Part shown: positions 1 through 10,439 of the stretch, piece after piece
Layout: each line of letters starts with the position of its first letter
Numbering within the stretch: position 1 is the first letter of the stretch
NCBI GenBank assembly: GCA_035578155.1
Contig: JAPWDM010000001.1
Coordinates: 76,566,972-76,630,971, forward strand
Reading direction: 5' to 3'
DNA from: Brachynemurus nebulosus
Taxonomy: Eukaryota; Arthropoda; Insecta; Neuroptera; Myrmeleontidae
DNA: 64,000 nucleotides
The notes under the pieces: model-generated
Told to the model about the DNA's origin: nothing
The model's input: the letters and a program-made list of their open reading frames with translations, nothing else
Database searches by the model: none
Made by a program: the position numbers and the translations under genes

Positions 1-326
1 ATTAATCTAAATGTATTGTGTTGTAACTGTAGGCTGTCCAGTTTTACGCACAAATCGACGGAGTTTTTTATAGAATAATGTGGGTGAAATTGTGTTATTT
101 GTTTGAAGGTGTTGTTTAAAAATTTGGCAAATTTATATGTAGGAGCATTATTGTAAGAGACCACTGGTCTAACTGGATAATATTTCTTGTGTAACTTAAT
201 GAGTCCGTAGAGTTTAGGGGCTTCCGGGTTCATTGGGATAATTTGGTGTTTTTGGATTGGTGTTATATGGATATGTTTAAGTTGTGATACATGAGTTTTA
301 AGGGCGTTTGTAAATTTTGCTGTCGG
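1..326 (-). mobile_element. Penelope-like element fragment (inverted)
   Basis: Reverse complement of the PLE reverse-transcriptase segment at about 6586-6912, nearly identical by eye. It is one arm of an inverted repeat whose other arm lies beyond the LINE. It carries no usable reading frame of its own and runs off the window start. Confidence 0.8.
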
Positions 327-982
327 TATTCTCGCTGTATGTTGCGAACTAGGTATCTTTAAAAATAAATCCCTCATTGACAATCCAGACGCATTAAAAC
401 ATGAAATAGCAACATTAGTCACAAATACTATTACTCAGTTTCCCAAACTCAACTTAAAGAAATCTATAAATAGTTAAAAACACAAAATTACGCAGAACGA
501 CCTCATACTCACAAAGACAGACAAATGGAATACAACTGTTATCATTCCAAAAATAGATTACGAAAGGGAATACAGCTGTTATCATTCCAAAAAGAGATTA
601 CGAAAACAAAATTTTCTCACTTTTAAATGACCCAGATCTCACACCCATCAAAGACCCGACAGTAAAATTTACAAACGCCCTTAAAACTCATGTATCACAA
701 CTTAAACATATCCATATAACACCAATCCAAAAACACCAAATTATCCCAATGAACCCGGAAGCCCCTAAACTCTACGGACTCATTAAGTTACACAAGAAAT
801 ATTATCCAGTTAGACCAGTGGTCTCTTTCAATAATGCTCCTACATATAAATTTGCCAAATTTTTAAACAACACTTTCAAACAAATAACACAATTTCACCC
901 ACATTATTCTATAAAAAAAACTCCGTCGATTTGTGCGTAAAACTGGACAGCCTACAGTTACAACACAATACATTTAGATTAA
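327..982 (+). pseudogene. Penelope-like RT, N-terminal part (broken)
   Basis: Plus-strand PLE coding remnant. Translation gives the PLE region upstream of the RT (NPDALKHE near 381, then NDLILTKTDK) and then the start of the RT domain from 749 (LYGLIKLHKKYYPVRPVVS). A short duplication near 565-600, an in-frame stop near 475 and an extra A in the A-run at about 914-921 break the frame. The copy stops at about 982, before motif A, where the poly(T) of the adjoining LINE begins. Family assignment rests on the near-identical RT at 6586-7233 and the GIY-YIG domain downstream of it. Confidence 0.75.
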
Positions 983-1215
983 TTTCTTTTTTTTTTTTTT
1001 TTGATTAAATTTGGGGTACTGCTGCCGGTGGATGGCGCGGTCAGCAGCACCCGGCGGCATCGCCAACTAAGGGCATGCGCCGCCACGCACGGTAAAATAA
1101 AAACATACACAAAACAGACAGGAACATATAAATGCAGTAGACAACGGACAAACATACACATAATAAAATCCATCGATGGGTCCTGCCATCCCAGGGCTTA
1201 AAAGGAGCGGACAGT

Positions 1216-1686
1216 CCTTGGTGACGGTACGATAAGTACTAGACAGAGCGTCCGGTCACCAAGGCCTGGAAGCCATCGCTGGAACTCCCTCCGAGGTGTA
1301 AAGGACCTCGGAGTGGAGAGAACCGACTAGAAAAATAAATATATCTAGACTAGAAAAATAAAACTTATCACAGGTAGGTATCACAGGCGAGACTTATTGC
1401 GTCACTGGGAGGCCACAGGCCGACCAGTGACGCAATAAGGAGTTAAAACAATACCGCTGTAGAGCCGTAACAACGGGCCTACAGCGGCATAACAAAGTGT
1501 CACAGTTAAAATAAGAACAAATGATGTACCACCTCGGGTGTAAAAGGCCCTCGGTGGTACATCGTTAAAAAACAATAACAAAAACTAACATGTATAAATA
1601 ACAACAGTACCACTAAGGGTGTAAAAGGACCTTAGTGGCATAACGAGAGGCTAAAAGTACCCTGCCAGACCAGCTGGAACAGGGTA
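1216..1686 (-). other. Array of seven hairpins in the LINE 3' UTR
   Basis: Seven inverted repeats follow one another: stems 1216-1225/1255-1264, 1289-1297/1305-1313, 1393-1408/1424-1439 (16 bp), 1454-1462/1479-1487, 1526-1533/1553-1560, 1610-1618/1630-1638 and 1658-1664/1680-1686. Several loops share the core gtaaaagg, and several hairpins are followed by a variant of atcgttaaaaa. The repeated design suggests RNA structure, for example for RT recognition or packaging; that function is inference. Confidence 0.7.
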
Positions 1687-1812
1687 TCGTTAATAAATAA
1701 GACAATCACAGAACTTTTGAAAACACGTAGATTAAAATAAGCTGAAAAATAAAATTATATGTCAGGGGAGAAGCAAGAGACGACTTGAATAAAATTAAGA
1801 GATGTAAAGCCC

Positions 1813-4800
1813 CTACAGTCTCTGAAGAAGATGCGAATTTCGAAGAAATTCAAGCATCTTTCTTTCAGAGACAGCATCATAAGCTAAAGCTTCGGCTACA
1901 TTATTCGGGAGCTGCAACCTTTGGCGCAATGGCTCAAGGGTTACACATTCCTCAACTATATGCCTCACGGTCAGCGCCGTCCCGCAGGCGGCGCACCTTG
2001 GCTGATCCTCACCGGCGAGAAGATGACGATGTGTTAACGCCGTGTGACCCAAGAGTAAACGCGTCAGGGCCACACTCTCTCGCCGGCTCAGATTTACAGG
2101 TGCCGGAGTTCTTCGGACCTCAGGTTTCACCTGTTTGAACTTCGCCGTGAGGTTATTCCACTCACGTTGCCATTTCTGATCGATCGCCGATCTAATGCAC
2201 ACTCTCAGATCCTCTGGGCGAATGGCAATGTCCTGTGGCTCACCGACTTCGGCTGCATGACGTGCTGCCTGGTCGGCGAGTTCATTGCCAGGTATCCCTA
2301 CATGTCCGGGAATCCAAAAGAAGGTGATAAACTTTTGGCGGAGCATGTAGAGACACGTTCGGATGTTCTGCACCAGTGGATCGATGGTATGAGAGTGGCA
2401 GATTGCTTGCAACGCGCTCAACGAGTCGGAACAAATGAGGAATGCGCTGTCTTCGGATGTTTGACAGAATCGCAGGGCTTGTAAAATAGCAAATAATTCT
2501 GCAGTATACACAGTGGCCTGGGGAGGGAGTGTCCAAGAGTGAGGATCGTCACGAATGACGATGGCACTTCCCACACCCGTAGCTGTTTTGGAACCATCTG
2601 TGTATATGCAGAGAAAGTCAAGTTCGCTAATGATCTCATAAAAGCGGGATCGATATTCGAATGAACTGGTCTCCTCTTTGTTGAGACCAGTCAGGTCGAA
2701 ACGACACCTTACGTTAGGGATCAGCCAAGGGGGCACTTCCATAGGACGTTTAGGAAGCACCCTGGCGAACTGTAAGTTGAGACTCTCTAATAACTCCTGC
2801 GTTCGAACGGCCACTGGTCGACTTATGGTCGGACGTCGACCGTAGAGCCCCTGTAAACGGTATCTGAATAGAGTCGGGTGATTGATATGCGTAGGTGTTG
2901 CATATACCCCCGCTGCATAATTGAGCAAGAGAGGCTCACGTCTCAGTCGCAGCGGAGGAAGGCCCGACTCTACGCAGAGGCTCATAGAAGGGCTCGTTCG
3001 AAATGCTCCCGTAGCCAGTCGTATGCCTGCATGGTGAACAGGATCTAGGAGTAAGAGCGCAGACGCCCGGGCGGAGGAGTAAGCAATGCTGCCGTAATCA
3101 ATCCTAGTCAGAACTAGCGATTGATACAGGCGAAACAACGACTCCCGGCTCGCACCCCACGATGTACCAGCCAAGCACTTAAGCATGTTTATTGTCCTGC
3201 GACAACTCGCAGCTAAGGCTTGGAGGTGTGGGCGCCACGTAAGTTGTTTGTCGAATATGAGTCCTAGATACCTGACGCTATCAACGCACTGAAGGTTGGA
3301 TCCTTTTAAAGTGAGGACAGGATCCGGATGTGCGTTGCGCTTTCTGCAGAAGTGAACCACCGATGTTTTTTGTGGAGAGAAGCGAAAACCAAGAGCTTCT
3401 GCAGAAGTCACCACTTCGTTGATGCCTTGTTGCAGCCGCTGTTGAATATCCTCGATGGAATCGGCTGCATAGAATATAGTGAGGTCATCAACGTACAAGC
3501 AACGACGAATTGGGGCTGAAGCTGCAATATGACTGACTGCGATGGAAAACAAGGTGACACTAATGGTGGAGCCTTGAGGAACACCATTCTCCTGGGAGTG
3601 GGCCTCGGACTCAGTGTCACCTACCCGGACACGAAACGTGCGGTCAGTCAGAAAACTTTTTACGAACTGAGGGAGGTTACCTCTTAAACCCCAGTCGTGC
3701 AGCCTCTTGAGAATGCCATACCTCCAGGTCATATCATAAGCTTTCTCCAAATCGAAGAACACAGCCACAAGGTGTTTTCGTTGGAGAAAGGCGTCTTGAA
3801 TGGCATTCTCGAGGCGAACAAGATGGTCCGTGGTCGAATGGTATCGGCGGAACCCACATTGATGTTTAGGAATGAGGTTGTGGGATTCCAGCCACCAGAC
3901 GAGACGGTTGTTCACCATTTTTTCCAATACCTTGCTGAAACAGCAAGTCAAGGATATTGGACGGTAGCTAGATAGTTGCGATGAAACTTTACCCTCTTTT
4001 AGCAGCGGAATGATGGTAGCTTCCCGCCACTGCGGAGGGTAAACGCCTTGCCTAAAGATTTCGTTATACAGATCCAGTAACCTACACTTACCAGGATAAG
4101 GCAGGTTCCGGATCATGGCGTAGGGGATCTCATCAGGTCCAGGGGATGTGTCCCCAGATCCCCGAAGCGCCTCCAGTAATTCTTGCATAGAAAACGGTTG
4201 GTTATACTGGAGGGATTCATCCGAGAAAAAATCAAGATCATTTTGTTCGTGTTCGATCTTGATCCGCAGGAAGTCCGGGTCATAATTCTGGGAGCCACTG
4301 ATGCGCTCAAAGTGCTTAGCTAAGCAATTAGCTATTTCTGCGCGTTCAGTGATGTTCCAACCGTCAACGACGAGAAGGGAGGGCATTGGTGAACGGGAGG
4401 ATTTCCCAGTAATGGCCCTCACTCTTCTCCATACCTCTGAGGTGGTGGTGGAGGTATTAATGGCCGAAACATATTGCTCCCATGATAGCCCCTTCTGTTC
4501 TTTAATTGTGCGTTTACAGCGTGCTTGCGCACGCTTGTAGGCTATCACATTTTCCTGCGTGGGGCGACGTCTGAGTTCGTTGTACGCCCGCTTTTTCTCT
4601 GCAACTGCTACACTCACGACTTCATTCCACCATGGTACTTGACGTTTGGGTGGAATGCTGGACGACTTTGGTATACTCGTATATGCTGCTTCATTGACAC
4701 TGGAGGACATTTTCTCCACATCATCTTCTACGTCTCCAGTCAGCTCGGGTGTACGGAATGAATTAGCGTACATTTCCCAATCAGCTTGACGGAGACGCCA

Positions 4801-5475
4801 TCTCGGCGAAGATGAATGTGGAGTCATCGGCGTGGTACTATTCAATATAATGGGAATATGGTCACTACCGTATGAATCAGACGCCAGCGTCCATTCATAA
4901 CGGTGTGCCATGACCGGTGAGCCGAGTGATAAGTCGATAGCCGACAGCTCACCGGTTCTTGCGTTAATGAAAGTACCTTGACCGGTATTCAACAAGACCG
5001 TTTCAGACTCGTCTAGAAACCGTTCTATGAGTCTTCCACGGGCGTCTCTTGTGCTACAGCCCCACATGGGGCTGTGAGCATTAAAATCTCCTAGTAACAA
5101 AAATGGGCGTGGTGACTGTAATGTAAGCTCGGTCAAATCTTCGACGTTCCAGTCGAAATCTGGTAGGTAGACCGAGCATACTGTGAACTGGGGCGGTTTT
5201 AAAAATTGTACTGCAATAGCTTGTAAGGGGGTGTTTAACGGGTGGTCCCGGAAAGGAACGCCATCTTTAATGATGATGGCAACACCCCCCCTCGCCCTGA
5301 TGTCTGGCTGTACGTCGTGCCGGCGGATTTTATGGTATTTGATGGTAAATTGTTCCGCCGGCCGTAAATGTGTCTCTTGGAGGCACACGCACATAGGCGT
5401 GTGCTCAGCCAGAAGCATCTGCAATTCACAGTAATGGTGCTTAACACCATTACAGTTCCACTGTACGATAGCCAT
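1813..5475 (-). CDS. LINE ORF2: endonuclease / reverse transcriptase / RNase H
   Basis: An open frame of 1,220 codons encoding the retrotransposition enzyme. The N-terminal apurinic-like endonuclease starts AIVQWNCNG, with QETHL near residue 35, GDFNAHSPMWG near 130 and SDHIPI near 205. The RT has motif A FDLEKAYD near 573, NGVPQGS, and the catalytic YVDD near 661. RNase H follows with YTDGSKT near 958, a glutamate in YTAELFAIL, CSDSLSAL and GHVGIPGNELAD. A C-terminal Cys-His cluster (CAACGTALTVRHIVEEC) ends the protein. There is no stop or frameshift, so the copy may be young. The start follows ORF1 by about 40 bp. It nicks target DNA and copies the element RNA in the nucleus. Confidence 0.92.
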   Translation of the reverse strand: MAIVQWNCNGVKHHYCELQMLLAEHTPMCVCLQETHLRPAEQFTIKYHKIRRHDVQPDIRARGGVAIIIKDGVPFRDHPLNTPLQAIAVQFLKPPQFTVCSVYLPDFDWNVEDLTELTLQSPRPFLLLGDFNAHSPMWGCSTRDARGRLIERFLDESETVLLNTGQGTFINARTGELSAIDLSLGSPVMAHRYEWTLASDSYGSDHIPIILNSTTPMTPHSSSPRWRLRQADWEMYANSFRTPELTGDVEDDVEKMSSSVNEAAYTSIPKSSSIPPKRQVPWWNEVVSVAVAEKKRAYNELRRRPTQENVIAYKRAQARCKRTIKEQKGLSWEQYVSAINTSTTTSEVWRRVRAITGKSSRSPMPSLLVVDGWNITERAEIANCLAKHFERISGSQNYDPDFLRIKIEHEQNDLDFFSDESLQYNQPFSMQELLEALRGSGDTSPGPDEIPYAMIRNLPYPGKCRLLDLYNEIFRQGVYPPQWREATIIPLLKEGKVSSQLSSYRPISLTCCFSKVLEKMVNNRLVWWLESHNLIPKHQCGFRRYHSTTDHLVRLENAIQDAFLQRKHLVAVFFDLEKAYDMTWRYGILKRLHDWGLRGNLPQFVKSFLTDRTFRVRVGDTESEAHSQENGVPQGSTISVTLFSIAVSHIAASAPIRRCLYVDDLTIFYAADSIEDIQQRLQQGINEVVTSAEALGFRFSPQKTSVVHFCRKRNAHPDPVLTLKGSNLQCVDSVRYLGLIFDKQLTWRPHLQALAASCRRTINMLKCLAGTSWGASRESLFRLYQSLVLTRIDYGSIAYSSARASALLLLDPVHHAGIRLATGAFRTSPSMSLCVESGLPPLRLRREPLLLNYAAGVYATPTHINHPTLFRYRLQGLYGRRPTISRPVAVRTQELLESLNLQFARVLPKRPMEVPPWLIPNVRCRFDLTGLNKEETSSFEYRSRFYEIISELDFLCIYTDGSKTATGVGSAIVIRDDPHSWTLPPQATVYTAELFAILQALRFCQTSEDSAFLICSDSLSALQAICHSHTIDPLVQNIRTCLYMLRQKFITFFWIPGHVGIPGNELADQAARHAAEVGEPQDIAIRPEDLRVCIRSAIDQKWQREWNNLTAKFKQVKPEVRRTPAPVNLSRRESVALTRLLLGHTALTHRHLLAGEDQPRCAACGTALTVRHIVEECVTLEPLRQRLQLPNNVAEALAYDAVSERKMLEFLRNSHLLQRL

Positions 5476-5512
5476 TTTCGTTACTACTAGGGTTGCACCC
5501 TAGGAAGTGTGG

Positions 5513-6511
5513 CTACTTCCTAGGTTTCCCCTTGGGCCAGCCTTTTTTTCTTTTAACTACTTGTACCTCGGCATCGGAGTTATCAGACTCCGTAGCCGAG
5601 GTATTGGTGTACGCGTCGGTGGTAGGGCGTTTAACACCTGTCCGCACCGACGCGGTCGACATTTCCGAGTCGCTCGCTGGTGTTGGTACTGAGCGACTCG
5701 GGAGGGGGGTGACCGGGCGTTCGGGTGTGCCCGGTCGAGACGGCGCCTTTTGCCGTTGAGGCAGTGGCGCCGTCGTTTGTGGAGGCAGCATTGACTCTGC
5801 CTCCGATGTTGAGGTGGTTGGTCCCTTTTTGGGGGACCTTGGTTTTACCACCTCCTTTTCCCCCTCGCTGCGACGTCTTCTTGGCGATGACTTTTTTGGC
5901 GATGAGTTCTTCGTTGCGGAAGACGTCACAGTTTTTATTACTGGTCCCTGAGGGGTGGTTGTAATCACCCTTTCGGCCTCAGAGACCTTGGCTGGCACAA
6001 CAGCGGCTACTGTGGGTGTAGGTACAGAAGGTACACCCACTGATTGCATAAGGTTCTGCTGCATTAATTGCATGCATTCTTGTAATTTGCGCATATTTTC
6101 TTTTAATTCTCTAAGATTGCTGTTTTCTTTAGCCGCTGAAGGGGCGGGGGCCGCAGCAGCGCATGCATAGCCATCCAAGGCGGAACGACGAGGCATATTG
6201 CCTAGTAGCTTCCGTCGTGCCTCTGGATATGATAGTCGTTCCAGGGCTCTCAGCTCTTGAATGGCTGATTCCTGTTTAAATATGGGGCAATTCCTCGATT
6301 TTGCTGAGTGATTGCCCCCACAGTTTACGCACTTTATAGGTTCGCCGCACGGTCGTCCTTCGTGTAACGGCTTACCGCACACGCAGACCTGCTGCTCTAC
6401 ACTACAACGCTGTGAAACGTGCCCGTATCTCTGACAGTGGTAGCACCTCATTGGTGCAGGGATATACGGGCGTACGTCCACTTTGTTGAAGAGACCAATA
6501 AAAACTTTCAT
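5513..6511 (-). CDS. LINE ORF1, gag-like, N-terminally truncated
   Basis: A 332-codon frame with three zinc-knuckle-like motifs near residues 22-70 (CYHCQRYGHVSQRC; CVCGKPLHEGRPC; CVNCGGNHSAKSRNC), followed by a long basic, Pro/Ser/Thr-rich tail ending KRKKGWPKGKPRK. This is the nucleic-acid-binding half of a LINE gag protein. In related elements the segment VRPYIPAPMRC lies in the middle of gag, so the N-terminal half is missing. The apparent ATG (6509-6511) falls in sequence shared with the flanking PLE, so the first codons are probably flank-derived and not a native start. Confidence 0.8.
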   Translation of the reverse strand: MKVFIGLFNKVDVRPYIPAPMRCYHCQRYGHVSQRCSVEQQVCVCGKPLHEGRPCGEPIKCVNCGGNHSAKSRNCPIFKQESAIQELRALERLSYPEARRKLLGNMPRRSALDGYACAAAAPAPSAAKENSNLRELKENMRKLQECMQLMQQNLMQSVGVPSVPTPTVAAVVPAKVSEAERVITTTPQGPVIKTVTSSATKNSSPKKSSPRRRRSEGEKEVVKPRSPKKGPTTSTSEAESMLPPQTTAPLPQRQKAPSRPGTPERPVTPLPSRSVPTPASDSEMSTASVRTGVKRPTTDAYTNTSATESDNSDAEVQVVKRKKGWPKGKPRK

Positions 6512-6585
6512 GTTTTAATGCGTCTGGATTGTCAATGAGGGATTTATTTTTAAAGATACCTAGTTCGCAACATACAGCGAGAATA
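6506..6585 (-). mobile_element. Inverted 80-bp PLE piece
   Basis: Exact-looking reverse complement of 327-406. It is fused at 6585/6586 to plus-strand PLE sequence (gaata then ccgacag), the same breakpoint seen in opposite orientation at 326/327. Confidence 0.75.
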
Positions 6586-7233
6586 CCGACAGCAAAATTT
6601 ACAAACGCCCTTAAAACTCATGTATCACAACTTAAATATATCCATATAACACCAATCCAAAAACACCAAATTATCCCAATGAACCCGGAAGCCCCTAAAC
6701 TCTACGGACTCATTAAGTTACACAAGAAATATTATCCAGTTAGACCAGTGGTCTCTTACAATAATGCTCCTACATATAAATTTGCCAAATTTTTAAACAA
6801 CACCTTCAAACAAATAACACAATTTCACCCACATTATTCTATAAAAAACTCCGTCGATTTGTGCGTAAAACTGGACAGCCTACAGTTACAACACAATACA
6901 TTTAGATTAATTTCTTTTGATATTTCCAATATGTTCCCAAATATTCCTTCTAAAGATTGTATCCCAATTATTGAAAATATTTTGGTAAATAACAATTCCC
7001 CTACACCTCTACAAAAAGAAATTATAGATTCATTTTCACTGTGCCTTGACCAAAATTATTTAAAATTTAAAGATCAAATTTACATTCAAAATTCTGGCCT
7101 CCCAATGGGTTCCCCCCTAAGCCCACTCTTAGCTGAAATCTTCATGAATAATTTCGAAACTTCCGTCTTACAAAGTCCAATTTCTAAAAAACACATTCTT
7201 TTCTGGTTCCGCTATGTAGATGACATCCTAGTT
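6586..7233 (+). pseudogene. Penelope-like RT, part 1 (interrupted by the Maverick-like element)
   Basis: An open PLE reverse-transcriptase segment: LYGLIKLHKKYYPVRPVVS, motif A (SFDISNMFPNIPSKD), GLPMGSPLSPLLAEIFMNN and catalytic FWFRYVDDILV. The frame is cut exactly after the codons for YVDDILV by the 10.2-kb insertion and resumes at 17402 with GFKGTDRQLDNYLKYL. The uninterrupted sequence in the second copy (20323-20976) shows that the two halves were one gene. It is not functional as it stands. Confidence 0.9.
7228..7233. repeat. 6-bp target-site duplication (left)
   Basis: ctagtt, repeated at 17402-17407. The empty site with a single ctagtt is present in the second PLE copy near 20485-20490, which fixes the insertion boundaries to the base. 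Confidence 0.97.
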
Positions 7234-7566
7234 AGTAGAAGAGCTGTGCCGATACGGTGACACCGTAAAACTAACCAACTTGAACCCTTTTGCCAATGTT
7301 TGAAATCGTGTAACTTTACGGTACTAGTGCAAATCTTAACCTTTGACCCGGCACGTACCAAGTACATGTATTTAAAATTTGTTGTTGACATTTGACCCCA
7401 CACGCGCTCATACTGTTGGCCTTGAAAGTCATGAGTCATTATCATTACTTCGACAAAATAAATTCAAGTTAACCCATTATGCGCCATCACTATTTAGTCG
7501 TCACAATTTGGTTTTGTGTTAACCCATTACCCGCCAGCACTAACGTAGTTTTTGAATGCAAACCTA

Positions 7567-7681
7567 ACGCATGCGCAGACTGAATTTAAGTACACGACGC
7601 ATGCGCAGACTAAATTTTAGTACACGACGCATGCGTAGACTAAATTTTAGTACACGACGCATGCGCAGACTGAATTTTAGG
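7567..7681. repeat. 30-bp tandem repeat, 4 units (left arm)
   Basis: Units of the type cgcatgcgcagactaaattt plus tagtacacga. The right arm has five units at 16930-17070, accounting for the full 30-bp length difference between arms. Short related runs occur at 42190-42275 and near 59450. Confidence 0.9.
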
Positions 7682-7723
7682 TTACAATTTGATAGATGGG
7701 GCACACTATCGCGTCTAAAATAT

Positions 7724-8160
7724 GGGGAATACCCTAACTCGGGGGTGGCCCCAAATTTTTGACACCGTACTGTACTTAAATTTTTGGTACACTACCGTGT
7801 CAAAAGTGTGGACCCCCCTAGCCAAAAAGGTATCCGATCACTTTTTGAAACGTACTGTACGTGCAAACCTTGGCCCCAACACGCGCTTGCCTTAAGTACG
7901 TCATCTTAAACGAACTATCACGTCAAAAAATGTGGGGAATACCCTAACTCGGGGGTGGCCCCAAATTTTTGACGCCGTACTGTACTTAAATTTTTGGTAC
8001 ACTGCCGTGTCAAAAGTGCGGGCCCCCCTGAGTAAAAAGGTATCCGATCACTTTTTGAAGCGTACTGTACGTGCAAACCTTAACCCCAACACGCGCTTAC
8101 CTTAATTGCGTCATTTTAAACGAACTACCAAGTCAAAAATGTGGGGAATACCCTAACCCA
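7724..8160. repeat. About 210-bp subterminal direct repeat (two units and a partial third)
   Basis: ggggaataccctaac recurs at 7724, 7934 and 8143. Each unit contains the sub-motifs gtactgtactt, caaaagtg and ggtatccgatcactttttga. The mirror copy lies in the right arm (about 16470-16915), and diverged versions lie at 42030-42180 and 59225-59400. Confidence 0.88.
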
Positions 8161-8239
8161 CGGGGAGGCCGCTAAATTTTGTGGGGGCACTGTACCAAGC
8201 GCTACCGCAAAACTAACTTCAGACTCCAGGGTCCAGATG

Positions 8240-9390
8240 TCTGACCGCTACTGTACTGCCGGAAATTTGGGTGTCAACTGTAACTCAGGGTTTTTTTTGT
8301 ATATTTAACCTTGGAAAATTCCAGGAATTTTTATCAGTTTTAAAATAAACAAACAACTAATAATTAAATGTTTATTTTAGCTGAATTATGATCATATGAC
8401 TCATATATGGAGTTTTTTTGGTATGAGAAAGATGACGTCATGGAATATTAATGAGTTAAAAAATTGTTTAGTAAAAAATATCACCCATTGTAGGCCTCAA
8501 GCAAGAAATTATTTTTATCAGTTTTAATACTTTAACATTTAATCTACAGTGACCAATTTTTTAGTTAACTAACAAAAGTTCTTGAAATTTTAACAAGTTA
8601 CAAAAAATATTACTTCTTATGGTGCACAACATTTTTGAATTTGACTGTAGCACAAAACTGTTTCTATATCAAACGAAAATTATCTGAAATAATTCAGTAT
8701 GTACATATGTATAGACTCTGTATATTAAAAATATTTTATGTATACACTCTGTATATTGAGAATAAGAAAGAAAATTTGTATATAATTTTAATTTTTATGA
8801 ATACTAGTAAACGAATTGTATAGCCATTTATGAATAAGTATTAAATCTAATTATAAAATAATTTATAAATATTGCAAAAAATTTGTTTAATCAGCAAAAT
8901 CAATGTATATCATTTTAATACTGATACATATTTATATTAGGGTATAATAGTATTGTATTTAACATTTTTAAACAGAATAAAAGTTCAATTTTTGGTTTTA
9001 AATTACTATAAGTTAAACACGTCGCTTAATATAAAAATGATAACAGCATTGAGTTTTACTAAATTTTTAAGTCTGTAAAATCAAAATTTTTTATAGACAC
9101 ATAGAACATTTTGAATTTGCTACTCTATCATTAACATACAAATAATATCATGTATATATAACGGGTGTATATTTAGTATTTTTAATAAATATTTTAGTAT
9201 ACAGGGTGTATCATGAAATATGCTTTTCAATTAGAATAATAAATTTCATAAGATTTTTGTTAATACTCTTATAGGTTAACGAAAGAAACTTTTTGCTGTA
9301 AAAAAATAGGGGAATGCAGGGTAATAATTAAATAAAACGCACATATTTTTTTTTTTAAATTTTATTTATAGAATATGTATACAAAAAATT
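8240..9390. other. AT-rich non-coding part of the left arm
   Basis: No credible gene. Short frames here have no homologues that I recognise and read through AT-rich DNA. Repeated tatacagggtgtat-like motifs occur near 8700-9220. The same sequence is present inverted at about 15245-16395. Confidence 0.7.
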
Positions 9391-9421
9391 AAATTGCTTA
9401 AATCTATATATTACTTAAAAT

Positions 9422-9907
9422 CTATTTATTTTCCATATAAAAATTTTTTAAAAGAATACAATTTTCTAATGAACAAATTTTATCTGAATGAAGCATACAG
9501 CGTCTTGAATAATATTCATCTCGCAGAATGGAAATCTTCGGTACATCAAATATTTCTTCCAAATTCAAAATCCACGGCTGGTTTTCGGTACCATCAAACA
9601 AACTTGATATCCATTTCTTCTTTTCACCACCCTTGACGTATATAACATCATACTTCTTTAATATAGGTTTCAATATGGTATGAAGTTTTTTGTACGGAAT
9701 AAATCCATACGACCAAGGTATCCCATGCCAATTTCGGTAAAGCCAACTGGCTACTCGTTGATATTTCTTCGGCAACTCGTTGAAATCAAACGGTGCGTCG
9801 AATATAAGATGTAATATATCATCCGAATTTTTTGCAGCAATACCAACTTCTTTAAAATAAAATTCGTTGTTAGCTCCTTGATAGCCTTGTATGTCAAGAA
9901 ACGCCAT
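9422..9907 (-). CDS. 161-aa virus-like protein, left-arm copy
   Basis: Identical 161-codon frame to 14698-15183, here on the minus strand because it lies in the inverted arm. See the right-arm copy for motifs. The promoter (TATATAAAG, TCAGT) and the 3' region are also duplicated, so both copies could be expressed. Function is unknown. Confidence 0.85.
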   Translation of the reverse strand: MAFLDIQGYQGANNEFYFKEVGIAAKNSDDILHLIFDAPFDFNELPKKYQRVASWLYRNWHGIPWSYGFIPYKKLHTILKPILKKYDVIYVKGGEKKKWISSLFDGTENQPWILNLEEIFDVPKISILRDEYYSRRCMLHSDKICSLENCILLKNFYMENK

Positions 9908-10070
9908 TTTTTACCGCCACCGTAGAACTGAATTTATTCACACAATCCACAACTTTATATAGAATAATTAAAAGTGGTGGGGGTAGTTAGTTAATTTGTG
10001 GAACGTATTCGAAAATGGCTATTAATAGCTATTGCTAGTTTACCATCAAATTACAAACTGTTAATAATAT

Positions 10071-10247
10071 TTAGCACATTTGTGAGTACCAGGTTCTTTT
10101 CACTTTAAGACCTAGTGATTTAAGGAATGCTAAATTTTCAGGTGAAATGTGTTGTTGCTCAAAAGTTTTACGTTTAATGATTTTAGGTTTCGAAAGTCCT
10201 TTGCTAGGTTCTCTAGCGGTGGACTGCGCTGAATTGTAAATTAACAT
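10071..10247 (-). CDS. 58-aa basic virus-like protein, left-arm copy
   Basis: Mirror copy of the gene at 14358-14534, with an identical product. It is transcribed away from the centre of the element. See the right-arm entry. Confidence 0.65.
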   Translation of the reverse strand: MLIYNSAQSTAREPSKGLSKPKIIKRKTFEQQHISPENLAFLKSLGLKVKRTWYSQMC

Positions 10248-10439
10248 GGTTCCAAAATGTAATTGTTTTACCACGAAAGTATAATTTCCAACGAAAGAGA
10301 TGTTAACTCTTTGACAACCACCGGTAAATAGATAATATTTTATGTAAGTTCAACTATTTTATACCCTTCAACCATGATAAGGTGTATAAGCTGGAGTATA
10401 ACTCAGCAAATTATATAGCGGTGGTGACGTAACACACAA

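Larger units (their letters stand above)
983..6505 (-). mobile_element. 5'-truncated LINE (I-superfamily-like non-LTR retrotransposon)
   Basis: A minus-strand non-LTR element that ends in a poly(A) tail, seen as a T-run at about 985-1004. It has a gag-like ORF1 lacking its N-terminus, an uninterrupted ORF2 (endonuclease, RT, RNase H) and an 0.8-kb 3' untranslated region with a hairpin array. The 5' end is cut near 6505, where PLE sequence begins; 5' truncation is normal for target-primed insertions. The RNase H domain argues for the I/LOA/R1 side rather than classical Jockey. No clean target duplication was found. Confidence 0.85.

Noticed and set aside
979..1201. Short frames in the LINE 3' UTR and antisense to ORF2
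   Set aside because: Composition shadows of the LINE; no independent support.
7560..7690. CRISPR-like reading of the 30-bp repeats
   Set aside because: Units are directly tandem without spacers, in a eukaryotic transposon.
7571..7762. MRRLNFSTR-repeat frame in the arm (also 16843-17064 on the other strand)
   Set aside because: Translation of the 30-bp DNA repeat; unit number differs between arms, as expected for non-coding repeats.
9394..9636. Frame antisense to the 161-aa gene
   Set aside because: Shadow of the conserved gene on the other strand; only the minus-strand frame has homologues in the window.
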